Translations under genes and position numbers: made by a program | Notes under the pieces: generated by a model | What the model was told of the DNA's origin: nothing | Seen by the model: the letters and a program-made list of their open reading frames with translations, nothing else | The model's database searches: none | In this document: positions 59,173-64,000 of the stretch, piece after piece | Layout: each line of letters starts with the position of its first letter | Numbering within the stretch: position 1 is the first letter of the stretch | DNA from: Alteribacillus bidgolensis | GTDB lineage: Bacteria > Bacillota > Bacilli > Bacillales > Marinococcaceae | Assembly: GCF_002886255.1 (NCBI RefSeq) | Contig: NZ_KZ614149.1 | Coordinates: 3,531,272 to 3,595,271 of the forward strand | DNA: 64,000 bases | Direction of reading: 5' to 3'

Positions 59173-59695
59173 ACTTTAGTAAAATTTATTTTATTAAGCA
59201 AAACTTTGGCCTTGGCTAATCACTATATTGATACGGAAAAAGTAAGCGTTGTGTATATGGATATCATATATAACTAAAACAATTATCGTATATGAAAGCT
59301 TTCGATTAATTGTAATTTTTATTAAAAATCCTTTTAAATCAAGGGTTACACAAATAATGACTTAATATCTCTCAAATAAAAATACACAATCATTTTACTG
59401 CTTAAAAGCATTTAAGCTTTAAATGAGATTCTTGAGTGAATATTTAAACAGCTATAACATTACAATTAACCACCGATTATTGATTCAATAATAAGGAGGC
59501 GAATATAACAAAGCCGGTTAAATGAATAAAATTTTATTGATAAATCCTGTTATGGATTTATCCGCACACAGACTATTCATGGTTAAACATAAATTTTCAT
59601 AATATTACCATTTTACGGATTTTTAAGGTTCAGCTGGTGTGCTGGAAAATTAGCTATCAATAAATCTTAAGAAAAAGGAAGGTGGCACTTAAACG
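59173..59695. other. AT-rich intergenic region with a 9-bp inverted repeat
   Basis: No open frame of note. A perfect inverted repeat GATAAATCC / GGATTTATC with 6-base loop lies at 59539-59562, about 130 bases before the E1 alpha start; it may be an operator. The long AT-rich leader (59230-59690) suggests a regulated promoter for the dehydrogenase complex. Confidence 0.4.
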
Positions 59696-60763
59696 ATGTT
59701 AGATAAATTTCCTATGCAGCAAATCTTAAATGAAGAAGGAAAAGTCAATCTAGACGCTAAGATAGACAAGATATCGATTGAACAAATAAAACATTTTTAT
59801 TATCTCATGCTAAGAGCTCGTCTACTGGACAAAAAATCAGTGAAACTGCAGCGTCAGGGCCGGATTGGAACGTATGTGCAATATGAAGGCCAGGAAGCAG
59901 CACAAGTTGGCAGTGCTGCGGCATTAGAAAAAGGCGACTGGATGTTTCCGACATATCGGGATCATGCCGCAACCTTAACGTTTGGTCATTCCATGAGAAA
60001 TCTTCTGTTAAATTGGCGGGGGCGAATTGAAGGAGGACTTCCTCCTGAAGGAGTCAATATTTTTCCGCCTGCTATTCCAATTGCTTCTCAGCTTCCACAA
60101 GCGGCCGGCGCTGCATGGGCCGAGAAAAAACGAGGCCGTGATCGTGTTTCCCTTGTTTATTTTGGAGACGGTGCAACATCGGAGGGCGATTTTCATGAAG
60201 GGTTGAATTTTGCGAGCGTTTTCCAAGTGCCGACAGTATTTTTTAACCAAAATAATGGGTTTGCGATCAGTGTGCCGATGGAAAAGCAAATGAATACCAA
60301 GACGATTGCCCAAAAAGGACTGGGCTATGATATGGAATGTGCCCGTGTAGATGGAAATGATATATTGGCTGTATATTTTGCAGTTAAAGAAGCGGTCGAA
60401 CGTGCTCGTAATGGCGAGGGGCCGACGTTACTAGAAGCGGTGACTTGGCGTTACGGAGCACATACAACGGCAGATGATCCTTCAAAATACCGGGATCAAT
60501 CAGAAAGTGAGAAGAGACGGGAGACAACAGATCCACTTCTTAGGCTGGAACGATATTTGAATAATGAAGGTGAATGGGATGACGCCTGGGCGGCAGCGTT
60601 GCAAGAAGATATTAATAAAGAAATCGAAACAGCCTTGGAAGAAATGGAAAATTATCCAGAGCCTGATATGAGTCAATTATTTGATCATGTGTTTGATGTG
60701 CCGACTTGGACGATACAAGAACAAATTGATGAACATCTAGCGGTGAAAGGAAGGAAATCCTAA
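59696..60763 (+). CDS. 2-oxoacid dehydrogenase E1 alpha subunit (pyruvate/acetoin type)
   Basis: A 355-residue ThDP-binding subunit. The motif GDGATSEGDFHEGLNFASVFQVPTVFFNQNN (GDG to NN) is near residue 161. Before it are VQYEGQEAAQVGSAAALEKGDWMFPTYRDHAA and the phosphorylation-loop region RYGAHTTADDPSKYR near residue 257. It decarboxylates a 2-oxoacid and passes the acyl unit to E2. PdhA-like features predominate, but acetoin or branched-chain acid use cannot be excluded. AAGGAAGGTGG precedes the ATG; the next gene starts in its stop (TAATG). Confidence 0.9.
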   Translation: MLDKFPMQQILNEEGKVNLDAKIDKISIEQIKHFYYLMLRARLLDKKSVKLQRQGRIGTYVQYEGQEAAQVGSAAALEKGDWMFPTYRDHAATLTFGHSMRNLLLNWRGRIEGGLPPEGVNIFPPAIPIASQLPQAAGAAWAEKKRGRDRVSLVYFGDGATSEGDFHEGLNFASVFQVPTVFFNQNNGFAISVPMEKQMNTKTIAQKGLGYDMECARVDGNDILAVYFAVKEAVERARNGEGPTLLEAVTWRYGAHTTADDPSKYRDQSESEKRRETTDPLLRLERYLNNEGEWDDAWAAALQEDINKEIETALEEMENYPEPDMSQLFDHVFDVPTWTIQEQIDEHLAVKGRKS

Positions 60764-61761
60764 TGACAACATCTGTTCAAATGAAAAAACTGACCATGAT
60801 TCAAGGTATTAATGATGCCATGTGGACAATGCTTGCTGAAGATGAAAATGTGTTAGTGATGGGGCAGGATGTCGGCGTGAACGGCGGGGTGTTTCGAGCG
60901 ACGGAAGGTCTCTATGAGGAGTTTGGAAAAGAACGGATTATTGATACACCGCTTGCTGAATCCGGTATTATTGGAACCTCCATTGGTCTTGCGGTTAACG
61001 GTTTTAAGCCAATTGCGGAAATGCAGTTTTTTGGTTTCATTTATCCGGCTTTTAATCAGATAATGACCCACGCGACCCGGATACGCCAGCGTTCCATGGG
61101 ACGTTATACCGCTCCGATTGTTATTCGTGCTCCATACGGTGCAGGGGTGAAAGCGCCAGAAATTCATTCTGATAGTGTGGAAGCTTTGTTTACGCATATG
61201 CCGGGTATTAAAGTAGTCGTCCCATCAAATGCGTATGATGCAAAAGGGCTTCTCATTGAAAGTATTAACGATCCGAACCCTGTTTTATTTTTAGAGCCCA
61301 TGCGTTGTTACCGATCTTCTCGAGTAGAGGTGCCGGAAGAAAAATATACAATTAAACTCGGAAAAGCTGCAGTGCGAAAAGAAGGGGAGGATATCTCTGT
61401 TTTCACGTGGGGAGCGATGACGATTGAAACGATGAAGGCAGTAGAGCAAATCGAAAAGGAACAAAATGTCTCATGTGAAGTCATTGACTTGCGGACTTTG
61501 TATCCAATGGATAAAGACACCATTGCAGCCTCCGTCCAAAAAACAGGAAGAGCTCTCATTGTTCATGAAGCCCCGGCTACTGGAGGTGTTAGCGGTGAAG
61601 TTATGTCTGTAATTAATGATACGTCGTTTTTATATCTGCGTTCCCCAGTGGAAAGGGTATGCGGATTTGACATACCGGTACCTGTTTATTCATTGGAAAA
61701 TGAGTATATACCAAGCCCGGAAAAGATAAAAAACGCCATACAGCGGAGTATATCGTTTTGA
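60763..61761 (+). CDS. 2-oxoacid dehydrogenase E1 beta subunit
   Basis: A 332-residue transketolase-like subunit with ENVLVMGQDVGVNGGVFRATEGL near residue 26, DTPLAESGIIGTSIGLAVNGFKPIAEMQFFGF near residue 62 (the conserved Glu activates ThDP) and EAPATGGVSGEVMSVI near residue 268. It forms the alpha2-beta2 E1 with the preceding subunit. It is translationally coupled to E1 alpha and followed by the E2 gene after 33 bases (AAAGGAGACG before the E2 start). Confidence 0.92.
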   Translation: MTTSVQMKKLTMIQGINDAMWTMLAEDENVLVMGQDVGVNGGVFRATEGLYEEFGKERIIDTPLAESGIIGTSIGLAVNGFKPIAEMQFFGFIYPAFNQIMTHATRIRQRSMGRYTAPIVIRAPYGAGVKAPEIHSDSVEALFTHMPGIKVVVPSNAYDAKGLLIESINDPNPVLFLEPMRCYRSSRVEVPEEKYTIKLGKAAVRKEGEDISVFTWGAMTIETMKAVEQIEKEQNVSCEVIDLRTLYPMDKDTIAASVQKTGRALIVHEAPATGGVSGEVMSVINDTSFLYLRSPVERVCGFDIPVPVYSLENEYIPSPEKIKNAIQRSISF

Positions 61762-61794
61762 AGTATACCTATTTAATGGAAAGGAGACGTCCCG

Positions 61795-62961
61795 ATGATA
61801 GAAGTAAAACTTCATGATATTGGTGAGGGTATGCATGAAGCTGAAATTTTAAATTACTATGTGCAGCCGGGCGATACCGTAAAAAATGATGAACCGCTTG
61901 TAGAGGTTCAAACAGATAAAATGAGTGCTGAATTGTCAGCACCAAAAGCAGGTAAAGTGGATGAAATATTGGCAAAAGTAGGAGATGTAGTCGAAGTTGG
62001 AGACACCATTCTTCTTATTAATGATGGTCATAAAAGCGGGCAAGAATCAACAGCAGAATATACCCAGTCAAAAGCAGAAGCCCCTTCTCCAACTGGTGAA
62101 GCTGCTGTTTCCAGTCCTGTTGCAACAGTAACACCACCTCGGCGAAAGAGAGTAATCGCTGCACCATACACAAGAAAAATTGCCCGAGATAACGACGTCG
62201 ATATTGAACAAATTAAAGGCAGCGGGCCGGCGGGCAGAGTTGTTGAGGATGATGTCTATGCATATATTAGTTTGCAGGAGCATGGTGATGACAGCAATGA
62301 TACTTCTGATATTAAAGCGCCGGTGCCAGAATCGGCAGCTATGCGAAGTACAGAAGAAGAGGCCGGTTCTTTCTTTGTCCTGCCTTTTTTCATTTATGTT
62401 AACGAAGTAGACATGACCAAGATTTTAGAAATAAAGGATAAATTATATAATCAGTATAATTTGGAAATAACCGTTCAGGCGTTTTTAATAAAAGCTTTGC
62501 GAGAAGCTCTCCGCCACTACCAGTCTTTAAATAGTGGAGAAGAAAGATGCCATTTGGGGCTGGTTACAGTTGAGAACGGGATGAGAGTTCCAGTATTGGA
62601 AGATGTACAAAACCTGTCTATTTCTCAGATCGATGACACACTAAAAACTGTAACAGAGCAAGCAAAACAAGGGGAAGAGAATCAAGAAGGAAAGATTACC
62701 TTTGCTATAAGCAATACAGACCCTGAGAAACCCCCGGTTCGTCTAACACCGATCGGCTATTCAAAAGGAAACATGATGACTTTTCACCGAATAAAAGAAA
62801 AGCCGGCCGTTTATCAAAAGGAAATTCATATCCGCCAGCTGATGGACGTTTCGCTTACTTGTGACAGACGTGTAACGACAGGAGCTGAAGCAAGTGCATT
62901 CATGAATTATTTCATTCAATTAATAGAAGAACCGAACCTTTTGTTTGTGGAGCTGATATAA
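61795..62961 (+). CDS. E2 dihydrolipoyl acyltransferase with degenerate catalytic motif
   Basis: Three domains are visible: a lipoyl domain with VEVQTDKMSAELSAPKAG (lipoylated Lys at residue ~43), a linker, the E1/E3-binding domain AAPYTRKIARDNDVDIEQIKGSGPAGRVVEDDVYAYI near residue 122, and a catalytic domain from about residue 195. The family active site DHRxxDG near the C-terminus reads CDRRVTTG here: the catalytic His is Arg and the Asp is Thr. The central TFTISN strand remains as TFAISN. Length is slightly short (388). It may still hold lipoyl arms and E1/E3, but acyl transfer in the normal way looks impaired. Confidence 0.88.
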   Translation: MIEVKLHDIGEGMHEAEILNYYVQPGDTVKNDEPLVEVQTDKMSAELSAPKAGKVDEILAKVGDVVEVGDTILLINDGHKSGQESTAEYTQSKAEAPSPTGEAAVSSPVATVTPPRRKRVIAAPYTRKIARDNDVDIEQIKGSGPAGRVVEDDVYAYISLQEHGDDSNDTSDIKAPVPESAAMRSTEEEAGSFFVLPFFIYVNEVDMTKILEIKDKLYNQYNLEITVQAFLIKALREALRHYQSLNSGEERCHLGLVTVENGMRVPVLEDVQNLSISQIDDTLKTVTEQAKQGEENQEGKITFAISNTDPEKPPVRLTPIGYSKGNMMTFHRIKEKPAVYQKEIHIRQLMDVSLTCDRRVTTGAEASAFMNYFIQLIEEPNLLFVELI

Positions 62962-64000
62962 ATGGTGGTGGGAGATTTTGCTCACGAAATAGAAGTTGTC
63001 GTTATTGGAGGTGGTCCTGGAGGCTATCATGCGGCTATCCGTGCTGCTCAGCTAGGTAAAGAAGTAGCGATTATTGAACAGAACAAGACAGGTGGAATGT
63101 GTTTAAATGACAGCTGTATACCCTCTAAGCTTTTTACTGAAGCAGCAGGGAGGATACAAAAAGCGAAAGAGATGGAGTTTTTCGGTATTCATGTAAATGG
63201 AGAGCCTTCCATTGACTTGAAAGCACTCCAAGCACGTAAAGAAAAAGTTATAGGTTCTCTTCATCAGGGAGTAGAAGCGTTATTGAAAAAATATAAAATT
63301 CAGCGTATCCAAGGTACTGCTTCTTTTATATCCGATACGGAAATAGGCGTTGAACGACAGGACGCCTTTGATAAATATAAGTTCGAGCAGGCAATTATTG
63401 CTGCAGGAGCATCTTATAAGCTTCCCGAAGAAATACCAGCTAACAACGAGAGAATAATATTTGGTGCTTCCCTATATCGATTAGAAGAAATCCCAAAACA
63501 TCTTATAGTATATGGATCGGATTATATCACGTTAGAAGCAGCATCTGTATTTGCCAGTTTTGGATCTAAAATAACGATTATTCTGGATCAAGAGAAGCGT
63601 GATTTTTCTTTTGACGTAAGTATTAATAAAGAACTTTCTCGTTTGTTGAAAAAGAGAAAAATTAAGGTTTACAAAGAAGCTAAAATCACGGATGTGAATA
63701 CGTTAGAACAAGCGGTTTACGTGACCGTCGTAACTTCTAAAGGGGAAACGGCAATAGAAGCATCGCATCTTTTCACAGCTGGTAAACAGTCAGCTAATAC
63801 AAACATGCTGCAACTAGAAGCATGTGGAGTTGAAAAAACGGAAGATGGGTTTATACCTATAACGAATACGACCCAAACGAGCCAATCACACATATATGCT
63901 GTCGGCGATGTCACAGCATCAGCGTCTCTAGCCGTGGAAGCAATCAAGCAGGGGAAAGTAGCTGGTGAACAGGCAGCAGGAAAAAATAGTGAATGGGAGC
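62962..64000 (+). CDS. Dihydrolipoamide dehydrogenase (E3), 3' end outside window
   Basis: From an ATG directly after the E2 stop, 346 codons are open to the window end. The FAD motif VVVIGGGPGGYHAAIRAAQLGK is at residue 13. The redox-active pair is GGMCLNDSCIPSK (C-x4-C) near residue 47. The NAD region LIVYGSDYITLEAASVFASFGSKITII near residue 178 has a GSDYI replacing the common GGGYI. The second FAD motif HIYAVGDVT is near residue 310. It reoxidises the E2 lipoyl groups with NAD. Its gene completes the E1-E2-E3 operon order. Confidence 0.9.
   Translation, partial: MVVGDFAHEIEVVVIGGGPGGYHAAIRAAQLGKEVAIIEQNKTGGMCLNDSCIPSKLFTEAAGRIQKAKEMEFFGIHVNGEPSIDLKALQARKEKVIGSLHQGVEALLKKYKIQRIQGTASFISDTEIGVERQDAFDKYKFEQAIIAAGASYKLPEEIPANNERIIFGASLYRLEEIPKHLIVYGSDYITLEAASVFASFGSKITIILDQEKRDFSFDVSINKELSRLLKKRKIKVYKEAKITDVNTLEQAVYVTVVTSKGETAIEASHLFTAGKQSANTNMLQLEACGVEKTEDGFIPITNTTQTSQSHIYAVGDVTASASLAVEAIKQGKVAGEQAAGKNSEWE

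Noticed and set aside
59684..59700. TGGCAC close to the E1 alpha start, resembling the -24 box of a sigma-54 promoter (as in aco operons)
   Set aside because: No GC-containing -12 box follows at the required distance, and the sequence overlaps the ribosome site and start codon.

Overview
The window looks like chromosome from a low-GC, Gram-positive, probably halophilic or haloalkaliphilic member of the Bacillaceae. The evidence is AGGAGG-type ribosome sites with many TTG and GTG starts, sigma-A promoters with cre-like boxes, B. subtilis-type genes (glpFKD-glpP, lutABC-lutR, trhO, OpuA, GbsR-like regulator), and very acidic exported proteins such as OpuAC. No rRNA, tRNA, CRISPR array, prophage or complete insertion sequence was seen.

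Layout. 1-2242: sulfate permease (cut by the window edge) and ATP sulfurylase. 2522-3945: SIMPL-domain and LysM proteins. 4624-15926: D-glucuronate catabolism (ROK repressor, uxaC, uxuA, SDR-type uxuB), a TRAP uptake system, a decayed beta-glucuronidase and a GH31 glycosidase. 16986-19433: LysE-type exporter, LysR regulator and TSUP anion exporter. 19692-28889: a cyclitol/sugar-acid-like region with split transketolase, IclR, IolE-like dehydratase, two intact Gfo/Idh dehydrogenases, two pseudogenes and a LacI regulator. 29086-43791: TrhO, glycolate oxidase GlcDF, LhgO, the glycerol regulon glpF-glpK-glpD-glpP, an OYE pseudogene, an IclR regulator and malate synthase G. 44004-50209: DinB-like protein, lactate permease, LutABC and LutR. 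50286-52778: two small unknown genes, then deletion chimeras of urease/zinc-uptake and urea-transport genes. 53152-59119: L-carnitine to glycine betaine conversion plus an OpuA-type betaine importer under a GbsR-like regulator. 59696-64000: a 2-oxoacid dehydrogenase complex (E1 alpha, E1 beta, E2, partial E3).

The genes form catabolic modules that feed central carbon: uronates to KDG, glycerol to DHAP, glycolate and glyoxylate to malate, lactate to pyruvate, carnitine to acetoacetate and betaine. Most have a local regulator, and several have a readable promoter-operator pair. The glycerol genes carry two leader terminators preceded by the same GGAGA-containing box, with glpP itself in the cluster.

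The region is also visibly decaying: uidA, a TIM-barrel epimerase, an iolG-like gene, an OYE, urtA/urtE and ureA/znuA are all broken. A roughly 93-bp dispersed repeat occurs at least twice, once inside the TIM-barrel pseudogene. The observations most worth following are the GlpP-type leaders, the four-copy TTTGAAC motif around the IclR/transketolase locus, the urea deletion chimeras with surviving GlnR/TnrA boxes, the GbsR operator array at the carnitine locus, and an E2 acyltransferase that lacks its catalytic histidine.
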